A DNA stretch of 64,000 nt from Paenibacillus timonensis (GTDB lineage: Bacteria; Bacillota; Bacilli; Paenibacillales; Paenibacillaceae): assembly GCF_022427145.1 (NCBI RefSeq), contig NZ_JAKSXN010000010.1, forward strand, positions 36,181 through 100,180, written 5' to 3'. Below are positions 42,991-51,967 of this stretch, piece by piece (the first letter of the stretch is position 1; every line of letters starts with the position of its first letter). The translations under genes and the position numbers were made by a program. Under the pieces are notes generated by a model. That model was not told the origin of the DNA. It was given only the letters and a program-made list of their open reading frames with translations, and did not search any database.

Positions 42991-44049
42991 ATGATGAAAC
43001 CGTGGAAGGCTGTTAAGCGGCTGGCACCTTTGTTTGCCATGCTGGCGCTCCTCTTGTCCGCATGCGGCCGCGAAGACCTGTCCGTGCTTAGACCGCAGGG
43101 TCCGGTAGCCGAGGGTCAGCTCGGACTAATTAAACTGTCGATTACGATCATGGTAGTCGTCATGCTGATCGTATTCGGGATTGCCGCTTACGTGTGGGTT
43201 AAGTACCGCCGCAAGCCGGGTCAAACAGATATTCCGAAGCAAGTTGAAGGCAACCACAAGCTGGAGATCATCTGGACGGCCATTCCGCTGGTCCTGGTGC
43301 TGATCTTGGCGGTTGCTACCGTGCAGAAGGTATTTGCTTTTGGCGAGGACTATTCGAAGGATGCGAATGCGGTGAAGGTGAAAGTCACCTCGCATTTGTT
43401 CTGGTGGGAGTTCACTTATCCGGAATACGGAATCACGACGGCCCAGGACTTGATTATTCCTACGGGCAAGAAAATCGCGCTTGAGCTGAAGACGGCTGAC
43501 GTGCTGCACTCCTTCTGGGTGCCTTCGCTCGGCGGCAAAACGGATACGAATACGGACGGAACGATCAACAAAGCTTGGCTGGAAGCCACGAACGAAGGGG
43601 TTTACCTCGGGAAGTGTGCCGAGCTGTGCGGGAAATCCCACGCGTTCATGGAATTCAAAGTCAAGGCGGTTAGCCAGGAGTCCTTCGACCGTTGGGTTGA
43701 AGCGATGAAAGCGCCGGTACAGACGATTCAAGATCCGGCCGTAGCCGAAGTATTTAAAACGCAATGCTTGAGCTGCCACGCCGTTGGCGATCAAGGCGGA
43801 CCGATCGGGCCTAACCTGACGGGCATCGGCAGCAGAGAGACGGTAGCGAGCATTTTACATAATGCGGAAGCGTCCGGCAAACCGATCGACGGCAAACCGG
43901 TCAAGGATAATTTGGTGGAATGGCTGACGGATCCGCAGAAGGTGAAACCGGGCAACAAGATGCCTAGTCCGAAGGAAGACCTCGGTCTGACGGATGCGGA
44001 AATCGAAGCGATCGCCGACTACTTGGCAAACAGCAAATTATCTTATTAA
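42991..44049 (+). CDS. ctaC: Cytochrome c oxidase subunit II with fused cytochrome c (caa3 type)
   Basis: A 352-residue lipoprotein: lipobox LLLSAC with Cys25, two membrane helices (about 45-67 and 92-115), then a CuA domain with the His/Cys ligands in VLHSFWVPSLGG and CAELCGKSHAFM. The C-terminal 100 residues form a cytochrome c domain with CLSCH near residue 260 and the axial Met in NKMPSP. Fusion of subunit II to cytochrome c defines the caa3 enzyme of Bacillales. Starts at ATG 42991 after GTGGGG. First gene of ctaC-D-E-F. Confidence 0.95.
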   Translation: MMKPWKAVKRLAPLFAMLALLLSACGREDLSVLRPQGPVAEGQLGLIKLSITIMVVVMLIVFGIAAYVWVKYRRKPGQTDIPKQVEGNHKLEIIWTAIPLVLVLILAVATVQKVFAFGEDYSKDANAVKVKVTSHLFWWEFTYPEYGITTAQDLIIPTGKKIALELKTADVLHSFWVPSLGGKTDTNTDGTINKAWLEATNEGVYLGKCAELCGKSHAFMEFKVKAVSQESFDRWVEAMKAPVQTIQDPAVAEVFKTQCLSCHAVGDQGGPIGPNLTGIGSRETVASILHNAEASGKPIDGKPVKDNLVEWLTDPQKVKPGNKMPSPKEDLGLTDAEIEAIADYLANSKLSY

Positions 44050-44108
44050 TCTTGCGTGCCTCAAAGGACGGCATGGATGGATAGGAATTAAAAGAGGGGG
44101 TACAAACC

Positions 44109-45998
44109 TTGGCTCATGCTCACACTGTCAAGCGGCACAAGGGGTTAATGGACTGGTTGACGACGGTCGATCACAAGAAAATCGCCATTTTGTATTTGGT
44201 GGCGGGCGGCTTCTTTTTTGGGATCGGCGGCATCGAAGCATTGCTGATCCGCGTGCAGCTGGCGAAACCGATGAATGATTTCGTGACGGCGCAGCAATTT
44301 AACGAATTAATCACGATGCATGGCACGACGATGATTTTCCTTGGCGTCATGCCGGTCATCTTCGCCCTGATGAATGCGGTGATTCCGCTGCAGATCGGGG
44401 CCCGGGACGTGGCGTTTCCGTTCCTGAACGCCCTCGGGTTTTGGACGTTCCTGTTCGGCGGCTTGCTGCTGAACCTTAGCTGGATTATGGGCGGCGCGCC
44501 GGATGCCGGCTGGACCTCATATACGCCGCTGTCATCCTCGGCTTACAGCCTGACGCACGGGGTCGACTTCTATACGATCGGCTTGCAGATCGCCGGTCTC
44601 GGGACGCTGATCGGGGGCATTAACTTCCTGGCGACGATCATCACGATGCGCGCGCCGGGCATGTCCTTTATGCGGATGCCGATGTTCACCTGGACGTCGT
44701 TCGTCACGTCGGCGATGATCCTGTTCGCTTTTCCGGCGATCACGGTTGGGCTTGTATTGCTGACGTTCGACCGGATTCTCGGCGCTAACTTTTTTAACGT
44801 GGAAAGCGGCGGTAACCCGGTGTTATGGCAGCATATTTTCTGGATTTTCGGTCACCCCGAGGTTTACATTTTGATTCTGCCGGCATTTGGAGTTATCTCC
44901 GAAGTGGTAAGTACGTTCTCGCGCAAGCGGTTGTTCGGTTATAGCTCGATGGTGTTCGCCACGATCCTGATCGCCTTCCTTGGCTTCATGGTTTGGGCGC
45001 ACCACATGTTTACGACAGGGATGGGGCCGGTGGCCAACGCGCTGTTCTCCATCGCTACGATGCTGATCGCCGTTCCGACGGGGATCAAAATCTTCAACTG
45101 GCTGTTCACGATGTGGGGCGGGCAAATCCGCTTTACGACGGCGAACCTGTTTGCTTCCGGATTTATCCCGACGTTCGTCATGGGCGGCGTTACGGGGGTC
45201 ATGCTGGCTTCGGCGCCGGCGGACTACCAGTATCATGATACTTATTTCGTTGTAGCGCATTTCCACTACGTTATCGTCGGCGGTCTAGTGCTTGGGCTGT
45301 TTGCCGGTCTGCATTACTGGTGGCCGAAAATGTTCGGCCGCATCCTGGATGAAAGATTGGGGAAATGGGAGTTCTGGTTCTTTATTATCGGCTTCCACCT
45401 GACATTCTTCGTGCAGCATTTCCTTGGGCTTATCGGGATGCAACGCCGCGTCTTTACGTACCTGCCGAATCAAGGCTTCGACCTGTTGAACCTGGTTAGT
45501 ACGATCGGCGCGTTCCTGATGGGCGTTGGCGTGATTTTGTTCCTGGTCAATATCGGCATTACGGCGAGAAAGCCAAAAGGCGTTGCGGGCGATGCTTGGG
45601 AAGATGGCCGTACGCTGGAATGGGCGATTGCCTCTCCGCCGGAAGAATATAACTTCAAGCAAATTCCGCTGGTGCGCGGCATCGATGCCTTCTGGAAAGA
45701 GAAAATGGCCGGGAACAAGGAAATGACCCCGGCGGAGCCGGTTGGACCGATTCATATGCCGTCGCCGACGATTCTTCCTTTCGTCATGTCGGTAGGCTTG
45801 TTCATCGCCGGTCTGGGCTTTATGTTCACCAACGATGACTTCGGCAACGGTTTAATGAACTTCCTGTTCAACAACTATATCGTCGTTGGCATCGGTCTGG
45901 CGATCACGTTCCTGTGCATGCTGCTTCGTTCCTTGTTTGACGATCATGGCTGGCACATCGAACCGGACGAATTGAATGGGAAGGGGGTCAAAGCATGA
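44109..45998 (+). CDS. ctaD: Cytochrome c oxidase subunit I
   Basis: A 629-residue heme-copper oxidase subunit I, with heme a and heme a3-CuB ligands. Characteristic segments are TMHGTTMIFLG (heme a His), WIFGHPEVYILILPAFG (CuB His with cross-linked Tyr), AHHMF and HDTYFVVAHFHYV. The WIFGHPEVY form with Tyr marks the A-type proton pathway. The start is TTG at 44109 after AGAGGGGG. It reduces oxygen with electrons from subunit II and pumps protons. Overlaps ctaE by 4 bp. Confidence 0.95.
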   Translation: MAHAHTVKRHKGLMDWLTTVDHKKIAILYLVAGGFFFGIGGIEALLIRVQLAKPMNDFVTAQQFNELITMHGTTMIFLGVMPVIFALMNAVIPLQIGARDVAFPFLNALGFWTFLFGGLLLNLSWIMGGAPDAGWTSYTPLSSSAYSLTHGVDFYTIGLQIAGLGTLIGGINFLATIITMRAPGMSFMRMPMFTWTSFVTSAMILFAFPAITVGLVLLTFDRILGANFFNVESGGNPVLWQHIFWIFGHPEVYILILPAFGVISEVVSTFSRKRLFGYSSMVFATILIAFLGFMVWAHHMFTTGMGPVANALFSIATMLIAVPTGIKIFNWLFTMWGGQIRFTTANLFASGFIPTFVMGGVTGVMLASAPADYQYHDTYFVVAHFHYVIVGGLVLGLFAGLHYWWPKMFGRILDERLGKWEFWFFIIGFHLTFFVQHFLGLIGMQRRVFTYLPNQGFDLLNLVSTIGAFLMGVGVILFLVNIGITARKPKGVAGDAWEDGRTLEWAIASPPEEYNFKQIPLVRGIDAFWKEKMAGNKEMTPAEPVGPIHMPSPTILPFVMSVGLFIAGLGFMFTNDDFGNGLMNFLFNNYIVVGIGLAITFLCMLLRSLFDDHGWHIEPDELNGKGVKA

Positions 45999-46621
45999 GC
46001 ACGCCAAACACATCGCATGTAACGGGTACGCTGCCGCATGAACCGGAGAAGGCGACGCTGGAAGGACGCAACAAAATTCTGGGCTTCTGGTTGTTTCTCG
46101 GCGGCGAGGCCGTCCTGTTTGGTACTTTGTTTGCGACCTTCCTGACGTTGCGGAACCAAATCGCCGACGGCCCGGCGGCCAGCGAGCTGTTTAACTTACC
46201 GATGACGGCAGCCGCGACTTTTATCCTCTTGGTCAGCAGTTTAACGAGCGTTTTCGCCATCCAGGCGATGCATCGCGGCGACAAAGGGAAGCTGGCGGGT
46301 TGGTTAGGCGTAACCGTGCTGCTCGGCCTCGCATTCCTTGTGCTGGAGATTTATGAGTTTGCCGAGTACGTACTTCATGAAGAGTACGGGATGACGACAA
46401 GTGCGTTCAGTTCGGCGTTCTACACGTTAGTCGGCTTCCACGGCGCGCACGTGTTGTTCGGGATTTTGTGGATTTCCCTGCTCATCGGGCAACTCTTTAA
46501 AAAAGGCCTGACCGTCGTTACGGCGCCGAAGATTTACGTGTCGGCCATTTACTGGCACTTCATCGACGTTGTCTGGGTGTTCATTTTCACGGTTGTCTAC
46601 CTGCTCGGAAAGGTGGTCTAA
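45995..46621 (+). CDS. ctaE: Cytochrome c oxidase subunit III
   Basis: A 208-residue subunit III with five hydrophobic segments and the family motifs FHGAHVLFGI and YWHFIDVVWVFIF. The ATG overlaps ctaD's stop (ATGA), so it is translationally coupled. Length is typical of the five-helix bacterial form. Confidence 0.95.
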   Translation: MSTPNTSHVTGTLPHEPEKATLEGRNKILGFWLFLGGEAVLFGTLFATFLTLRNQIADGPAASELFNLPMTAAATFILLVSSLTSVFAIQAMHRGDKGKLAGWLGVTVLLGLAFLVLEIYEFAEYVLHEEYGMTTSAFSSAFYTLVGFHGAHVLFGILWISLLIGQLFKKGLTVVTAPKIYVSAIYWHFIDVVWVFIFTVVYLLGKVV

Positions 46622-46624
46622 CGG

Positions 46625-46945
46625 ATGGTTAATCAGGAATCAAACGGCTCGCCGACGGTGAAGCACCGCCAGCGGCATGAAGGTCCGGAGAAGCATATCA
46701 TCGCGTTTATTTTCTCCATCGTCCTGACCCTGATCGCCTTTGCGGCGGTTGCGGCCGGTGGGGTAAACACCGGGTTCACCGTCATATTGCTTCTGGTGAT
46801 GGCGGTACTGCAGGTGCTGGTTCAACTGGGTTACTGGATGCACATGAAGGATAAAGGTCATTTGATCCCGATCATCTTCATGGCCGGCGGATTTTTCGTG
46901 GCATTTACCGCGATTATCGCCGCTTTATATTGGATGTGGTGGTAA
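46625..46945 (+). CDS. ctaF: Cytochrome c oxidase subunit IV
   Basis: A 106-residue protein with three hydrophobic segments, including AVLQVLVQLGYWMHMKDKGH, the family signature of bacterial subunit IV (COX4/CyoD type). It begins 3 bp after ctaE. Likely needed for assembly or stability. Confidence 0.92.
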   Translation: MVNQESNGSPTVKHRQRHEGPEKHIIAFIFSIVLTLIAFAAVAAGGVNTGFTVILLLVMAVLQVLVQLGYWMHMKDKGHLIPIIFMAGGFFVAFTAIIAALYWMWW

Positions 46946-47028
46946 ACGGAAAGAGGCGGGTTTCGCTGGACGGCGGGCCCCCTCTTTTGCGGGTTAAACC
47001 GCAAGATTTCATAATAGGCTTGGCACAG

Positions 47029-47068
47029 AAACGGTACCGTCCCTCGGGGACGCTGTCACCGTTTTTGT
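47029..47068 (+). terminator. Terminator after the ctaCDEF genes
   Basis: AAACGGT...ACCGTTTTT stem enclosing CCGTCC-CTCG-GGACG, followed by TTTTGTCG. A weaker hairpin GAGGCGGG/CCCCCTC lies at 46950-46987. Confidence 0.7.
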
Positions 47069-47131
47069 CGTATTTGCGGGCTTGTTCACAATTTGGACAG
47101 AACTAACATCGCTGCGGAAGGAGGGTTTGCC

Positions 47132-48085
47132 GTGCTGGGATTAGAATATTTTAATTTTACGGCGGTTTGGAGTCCGGTGTTTTTAGCCTTTATGCTGCTG
47201 GCGACGGCCGGGTACTTTGTGCTAATTGGGCCGGGCGGCGACAAATGGGCAGAGGGGGATTCCCGCGTTTCACCCGGACGGAAGCTATTGTTCGTAACCG
47301 GAATGCTGCTGCTTTACCTGGCTCAAGGCGGGCCGGTGGAGCTGCTGGGACATATGATGTTCAGCTTCCATATGCTCAGCATGGCGCTTTCCTATCTGTT
47401 GGCGCCGCCGCTGTTGATGCTGGGACTGCCGCCTTGGGTCTGGCGGCGAGTGACCGCTTATCTGGCTGCCAGCCCGCTGAAAAGGCTGAAGGTGTTGGCC
47501 CGTCCGGTGGTGGCGGCTGTGGTGTTTAACGGGTTATTTTCGTTTTACCATTTGCCGGTTGTTCATGATTACGTCATGCTGCATTTCGGCATCCACCGGC
47601 TGTATTACTTCATCTTGTTCCTAGCGGCCGGCCTGATGTGGTGGACGCTGGTGAATCCGCTGCCGGAACGAGCCGGAGTCCAGGGACTGAAGAAAATGGG
47701 CTTCATTTTCCTCAACATGGTGTTGTTAACGCCGGCTTGCGGATTGATCATCTTCGCGGACGAGCCGCTTTACGCAACTTACAGCGATCCCGCGATCTGG
47801 GCACGGGCGATGGGCTATTGCGTTGCTGGCGATCCCGCGCTGCTGCTTCGCCAATTCGGCGGTCCGCAGTTCTTTGGTTACCTCGAGCCGGATATTGATC
47901 AGCAGGTGGGCGGCATTCTGATGAAATTCATTCAGGAATTCATCTTTGCGTCGATGCTCGCCTATGTTTTCTTCCAATGGTACAAGCAAGAGAACCGGGA
48001 GAACGCCGAGGAAGAGGAGATGCTGGGAAGGACGCATCCGCAGGAGCCGTTGAATCCGCCGCTGCCCCCTCAAACCGGACCGTGA
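47132..48085 (+). CDS. ctaG: Cytochrome c oxidase assembly factor CtaG
   Basis: A 317-residue membrane protein of the Bacillus CtaG (caa3_CtaG) family with about seven helices. Recognisable segments are GGPVELLGHMMFSFHMLSMALSYLLAPPLLMLGLP and the H-rich FSFYHLPVVHDYVMLHFGIHRLYY. It is involved in copper delivery or assembly of caa3 oxidase. The GTG at 47132 is 7 bp after GGAAGGAGGG; the longer frame lacks a site. The tail is Glu/Pro-rich. Confidence 0.92.
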   Translation: MLGLEYFNFTAVWSPVFLAFMLLATAGYFVLIGPGGDKWAEGDSRVSPGRKLLFVTGMLLLYLAQGGPVELLGHMMFSFHMLSMALSYLLAPPLLMLGLPPWVWRRVTAYLAASPLKRLKVLARPVVAAVVFNGLFSFYHLPVVHDYVMLHFGIHRLYYFILFLAAGLMWWTLVNPLPERAGVQGLKKMGFIFLNMVLLTPACGLIIFADEPLYATYSDPAIWARAMGYCVAGDPALLLRQFGGPQFFGYLEPDIDQQVGGILMKFIQEFIFASMLAYVFFQWYKQENRENAEEEEMLGRTHPQEPLNPPLPPQTGP

Positions 48086-48124
48086 CGATACGGGGGAGAC
48101 ACGAGCGGACAGCCGCGCGCCAGT

Positions 48125-48152
48125 GCAGCCCCGCAAGGGGAATTGCTTTTTT
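48125..48152 (+). terminator. Terminator between ctaG and the DUF420 gene
   Basis: GCA-n-CCCC / GGGG-n2-TTGC stem closed by GCAA and followed by TTTTTT. It leaves 72 bp before the next start, so the DUF420 gene may have its own promoter or depend on readthrough. Confidence 0.65.
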
Positions 48153-48224
48153 CGGACCAGCGGCAGCTCAACGGGACCGGGATACCTACTCACCAAATGA
48201 GGTCTATATTTAGGAGGATGCAAA

Positions 48225-48689
48225 TTGGATCTGTTCACGTTATTTCCGACGCTAAGCACATCGTTTATCGTCATCAGCGCAGTGCTGGTAGCGATCGGCT
48301 GGGGGCTGATCATCAAAGGGAAACGGGAAGCCCACAAAAAAACGATGATCGCTGCGGCTGCCGCTGCGCTACTATTCTTCGTCATCTACATGTCTCGGAC
48401 CGTATTTATCGGCAATACGTCCTGGGGCGGTCCGGACAGCCTGAAGGGGTATTATCAAACCTTCCTTGTCTTCCATATCGTCCTGGCGACCGTAGCAGCC
48501 GTATTCGGCATCACAACGCTGGTGCTCGGCTTCAAGGCGAAATACGCCAAACACCGCAAATGGGGCCGGGTGACCTCGGTCATCTGGTTCTGCACGGCGA
48601 TTACCGGCGTAGCCGTATACGTACTGTTATACCTGATGTATCCGGGTGGTCATACGAAACCGGTATGGGAAGTCATCTTGGGTGCGTAG
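48225..48689 (+). CDS. DUF420 membrane protein (CtaM/YozB-like)
   Basis: A 154-residue protein with four hydrophobic segments and the family features SRTVFIGNTSWGG and FHIVLATVAAVFG...LGFKAKYAKHRKWGR. Members encoded beside heme-copper oxidases in Bacillales (CtaM type) are needed for oxidase activity. The TTG at 48225 follows TAGGAGGA. Position after ctaG supports a role in oxidase biogenesis. Confidence 0.85.
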   Translation: MDLFTLFPTLSTSFIVISAVLVAIGWGLIIKGKREAHKKTMIAAAAAALLFFVIYMSRTVFIGNTSWGGPDSLKGYYQTFLVFHIVLATVAAVFGITTLVLGFKAKYAKHRKWGRVTSVIWFCTAITGVAVYVLLYLMYPGGHTKPVWEVILGA

Positions 48690-48719
48690 GATACCGGTGG
48701 AATAAGATAAACATGCGAA

Positions 48720-48770
48720 GCGCCAATGGCGGATTCTTGTAGAATCGCGCTGTTGGCGTTTTTTTTGTGT
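48720..48770 (+). terminator. Intrinsic terminator after the DUF420 gene
   Basis: CGCCAAT...TTGGCG long hairpin (with GGATTCT/AGAATCG inner pairing) followed by TTTTTTTTG. Confidence 0.85.
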
Positions 48771-48785
48771 GGGTTAAGGAAAATG

Positions 48786-48817
48786 TTGACATGGAAATGA
48801 GCACAGATTATACTGTG
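48786..48817 (+). promoter_or_regulatory. Promoter and likely operator of the GntR/ABC operon
   Basis: TTGACA (48786-48791) and TATACT (48809-48814) with a 17-bp spacer. The palindrome CACAG-n6-CTGTG (48802-48817) overlaps the -10 box, as an operator for the GntR repressor encoded in the operon would. A second CACAGTG lies at 48839-48845. Confidence 0.72.
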
Positions 48818-48909
48818 TATAAAGATATAAACAGTAAGCACAGTGATTATCAAACCCGGTCGACGAGCGCAAATCACGAACTGAAGGCGATAGGGTTGAA
48901 AAGAGGTTG

Positions 48910-49638
48910 ATGGACTTGGACAGTTGGAAAGACGCTTGGGTTATTTTCAAAAAGGATTTGCGAAACGATCGCCTGTTTCTGATCTGGAACGTCATCTTCA
49001 TGCTGTACGTCACGCTGATGCTCGGCTCCCTGGTGGGGGCTCGGGAAGAGACCCATTACGTGATGAATCCGATGAGCGACTTCCTGATGCTGATGATGGT
49101 TCCGTTTACGGGATTCTTTTTCACGCGGCGATCATTTAACTACATTAAGGAAGATTCATATACCCAAATGCTTCGTTTTTACCACGTGTTGCCGATTCCT
49201 TTGAAAACGGTGATCCGAAGCAGGTTGATCCAGTTGGGGGCAGCGATGCTGCTGAACGGCATTTTGTTCTACGGCGGCTTTTATCTCGTAACGTACCTGA
49301 TGAATGGCAGCGCGCTCGAGGCTGGAGCCTTTATCGCGTTTTGCTTCACCTGGGTCGGTTACGGGTTACTGATCAACGGGTTATTCATCTACTGCGAGCT
49401 TCTGATGAAAGGCACCGTTTATTTATGGTTAACGTTCCTGCTCATGCTGGTGCTTGGGGTGGTTGCATTCGTTACGAATTGGTTCGGCGGCAACCTAATG
49501 TCATTCACCCTGGATAACTCCCGGCGTTACGTCCTCCTGTCGCCTTTGATGTGGGGGTCCTTAGCCGGAGGCAGTCTGGGATTGGCCTTACTGTGCTCGG
49601 TGACGTTGCGAAAACTGACGAAGCGGGATTTGGCCTAA
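48910..49638 (+). CDS. Membrane protein of the YtrA-type ABC operon (ABC-2-like permease)
   Basis: A 242-residue integral membrane protein with six hydrophobic segments, an N-terminal amphipathic stretch (WKDAWVIFKKDLRNDR) and the layout of ABC-2 permeases. It is most likely the permease for the ATPase encoded at 50097. ATG at 48910 (TTG at 48907 is an alternative) after AAGAGG. First gene of an operon with a GntR regulator and an ATPase; related modules sense cell-wall antibiotics, but the substrate here is unknown. Confidence 0.72.
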   Translation: MDLDSWKDAWVIFKKDLRNDRLFLIWNVIFMLYVTLMLGSLVGAREETHYVMNPMSDFLMLMMVPFTGFFFTRRSFNYIKEDSYTQMLRFYHVLPIPLKTVIRSRLIQLGAAMLLNGILFYGGFYLVTYLMNGSALEAGAFIAFCFTWVGYGLLINGLFIYCELLMKGTVYLWLTFLLMLVLGVVAFVTNWFGGNLMSFTLDNSRRYVLLSPLMWGSLAGGSLGLALLCSVTLRKLTKRDLA

Positions 49639-49683
49639 ATGTGGCACGGAATTACGGGAGTAAGGCGGAGGTGAGCAAGAAAG

Positions 49684-50097
49684 GTGTGGATTCCCATTCA
49701 AATTAACGAAAATAGCGCCGCGCCGCTGTATCATCAGATCGAGTCGCAGCTCAAGGCGCTGATCGTCAGCGGGCAAATCGAAGAAGGAACGTTGCTGCCT
49801 TCGATCCGGGAATTCGCCGGCGCTTTAAACTGCAGCGTGATTACGGTACGGCGGGTCTATCAAGACTTGGAGACCGAGGGTCTCCTTCGGACCAAGCAGG
49901 GAACGGGCACGTTCGTCGCCAAGGTCGGCGCGGGCGAACGCGACGAATACCGCACCGCGGTGGTAAAGGAAGCGCTCGAAAAAGCCGTCGATACCGGACA
50001 ATCGCTGCAATACGGGGCGGAGGAGCTTAAGCAGCTGTTTTTGCAAATCGTGAAGCAGAAATATGATTCGTCGCAAAGCAAGGGGGAAACGGACTAA
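49684..50097 (+). CDS. GntR-family regulator, YtrA/YhcF subgroup
   Basis: A 137-residue repressor with an N-terminal winged helix (YHQIESQLKALIVSGQIEEGTLLPSIREFAGALNCSVITVRRVYQDLETEGLL) and a short helical C-terminal dimerisation tail, the YtrA subgroup that lacks a ligand domain. GTG start at 49684. The stop overlaps the next ATG by 1 base. It probably represses the operon from the CACAG-n6-CTGTG site. Confidence 0.9.
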   Translation: MWIPIQINENSAAPLYHQIESQLKALIVSGQIEEGTLLPSIREFAGALNCSVITVRRVYQDLETEGLLRTKQGTGTFVAKVGAGERDEYRTAVVKEALEKAVDTGQSLQYGAEELKQLFLQIVKQKYDSSQSKGETD

Positions 50098-51023
50098 TGG
50101 AACAACCTATGGCAATCGAGCTGATCGGGGCACTCAAACAGGGGCGCCGCAAGACGATCGGACCGCTGCATCTGCAAGTGCCGAAGGGGTATATCGTCGC
50201 TTTGGTCGGACCTAACGGTTCGGGAAAAAGTACGATGATGCAAATGATCCAGCAGACGCTTAAGCCGGATGAAGGTGAAATCCGCTGGTTTGGGCAAGGA
50301 TTCTCCGGCATGATTCCGATCGAACTGCGCCAGCAAATCGGATATGTCCCCGAAGCGCCCGAACCGGAAGAGAATTTTATGACGGCGGAGCGGGCAGCCC
50401 GGTTCCGGTCGCATTGGTATCCGACGTGGGACGACAAGCTCTTTGAGGAATTAATGAACCGGTTCGAGGTCCCGAGGCGAGAGCGATTGAATCGGATGTC
50501 TAAAGGGGAGCGGCGTAAATTCGAAATCGCGGCAGCGTTAGCCGCCCGGCCGAAGCTGCTGTTGCTCGACGAACCATCTTCAGGTCTGGATCCCTTCGCC
50601 TGGAAGTGCATGATCGATGAACTTCGGGATTTCATGGCCGGCGAGGACATGACGATTTTGATCGCGACCCATGTCGTCGAGGAAGTGAAACGACTAGCCG
50701 ACTACATCGCATTGATGCACCAGGGACAGGTGTTAGGGATGGCTGAGAAGGACCATTTATTCAGCAGTTGGAAGGAAATTTGGATCCGCAGCGGCGGATG
50801 CTCGCCGGGGGATTTGCCGGAAGGAACGATTCTCTGCGTGGATGGCCCATCGGTAACCAAGCTGGTCGTGCAGGAGCAGCATGAAGGGGAACTGCAGCGA
50901 AGCCTTGAGGCCAAAGGTTTGCAGGTGATGCAAACCCGCAGCCTGGAACTGGACGAAATTTTGCAGTTATGGATTCAAGGTCATCCGCCGGTGAAGCCGG
51001 CACCGGAAGCGGCAATAGTTTAA
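50097..51023 (+). CDS. ABC transporter ATPase (YtrB-like)
   Basis: A 308-residue ATPase with Walker A GPNGSGKST at about 39-47, Walker B LLLLDEPSSGLDP and H-loop ATHVVEE. The signature is MSKGERRKFE instead of LSGGQ, a form common in YtrB-type ATPases. The C-terminal 90 residues are a domain without clear family. Coupled to the GntR gene by overlapping stop/start (TAATGG). Confidence 0.87.
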   Translation: MEQPMAIELIGALKQGRRKTIGPLHLQVPKGYIVALVGPNGSGKSTMMQMIQQTLKPDEGEIRWFGQGFSGMIPIELRQQIGYVPEAPEPEENFMTAERAARFRSHWYPTWDDKLFEELMNRFEVPRRERLNRMSKGERRKFEIAAALAARPKLLLLDEPSSGLDPFAWKCMIDELRDFMAGEDMTILIATHVVEEVKRLADYIALMHQGQVLGMAEKDHLFSSWKEIWIRSGGCSPGDLPEGTILCVDGPSVTKLVVQEQHEGELQRSLEAKGLQVMQTRSLELDEILQLWIQGHPPVKPAPEAAIV

Positions 51024-51061
51024 TGGCATAAATGATTCCATATAGAAGAAGGAGAGGGAAT

Positions 51062-51967
51062 ATGGCGAATCCATTGGTTTTAGACAACGTAATGAAGCAA
51101 TTTGGCGAGAAAACGGCCGTCAACAACATTTCGCTGCAAGTGGAGGAAGGCGAGATTTACGGCTTGCTGGGCGCAAACGGCGCCGGCAAAACGACGACGA
51201 TGCGAATGGTGTTGGGATTGATCTATCCGGATGGCGGTAAGATCTTGTACAACGGCAAGCCTTACGGCCGGGAGCTGCAAGCGCAAATGGGTTATTTGCC
51301 GGAAGAGCGCGGTTTGTATCCGAAGGTGAAAGTCAGCGACCAGATCATTTACCTGGCACGCCTGCGCGGCATGTCTTCGGCGGAAGCCGACAAGAGCTTG
51401 AAGTACTGGCTCGATCGATTTGAAGTGCCGGAATATTACGACAAGAAAATCGAGGAGTTGTCCAAGGGCAACCAGCAAAAAATGGGCTTTATCGCCGCGG
51501 TCGTCCATAAACCGAAAATCGTCATCATGGACGAAGCGTTCAGCGGGCTGGATCCGGTTAACGTCGAATTGCTGAAAGCGACAGTGAAAGAGCTACGCGA
51601 CCAAGGCACCAGCATCCTGTTCTCCACCCACCGGATGGAGCATGTGGAGGAGCTGTGCCGAAACATCACGATTCTGCACCGTTCGAACACCGTATTGCAG
51701 GGCAATTTGCGGGAGATCAAAAAACGTTATCCCCGCGAAGAGGTGCTCTTGCATACCGCCGGAGAGGTGTCGGGGCTTGAGCGTATCGCGGGCGTGGAGA
51801 GGGTCGAGCGGAAAGAACGCGGCTATCTGGTGCGGATCTCGCAGGTATCGGCAGCGCAGGAGATTTTGCGTAAAGCGATGGAGGTCAGCGAAGTGGAACA
51901 TTTCGAGATCAAGGAGCCCACGCTGAATCAGATCTTTATTAAAGAGGTAGGTGAGTCGAATGAATAA
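51062..51967 (+). CDS. ABC transporter ATPase (NatA-like)
   Basis: A 301-residue ATPase: Walker A GANGAGKTT, signature LSKGNQQK, Walker B IVIMDEAFSGLDP, H-loop STHRMEH. The C-terminal extension (about 225-301) is the DUF4162-type domain of NatA-like sodium- or drug-exporting ATPases. The ATG at 51062 follows AGAAGGAGAGG. Coupled by an 8-bp overlap to a NatB-like permease. Confidence 0.88.
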   Translation: MANPLVLDNVMKQFGEKTAVNNISLQVEEGEIYGLLGANGAGKTTTMRMVLGLIYPDGGKILYNGKPYGRELQAQMGYLPEERGLYPKVKVSDQIIYLARLRGMSSAEADKSLKYWLDRFEVPEYYDKKIEELSKGNQQKMGFIAAVVHKPKIVIMDEAFSGLDPVNVELLKATVKELRDQGTSILFSTHRMEHVEELCRNITILHRSNTVLQGNLREIKKRYPREEVLLHTAGEVSGLERIAGVERVERKERGYLVRISQVSAAQEILRKAMEVSEVEHFEIKEPTLNQIFIKEVGESNE

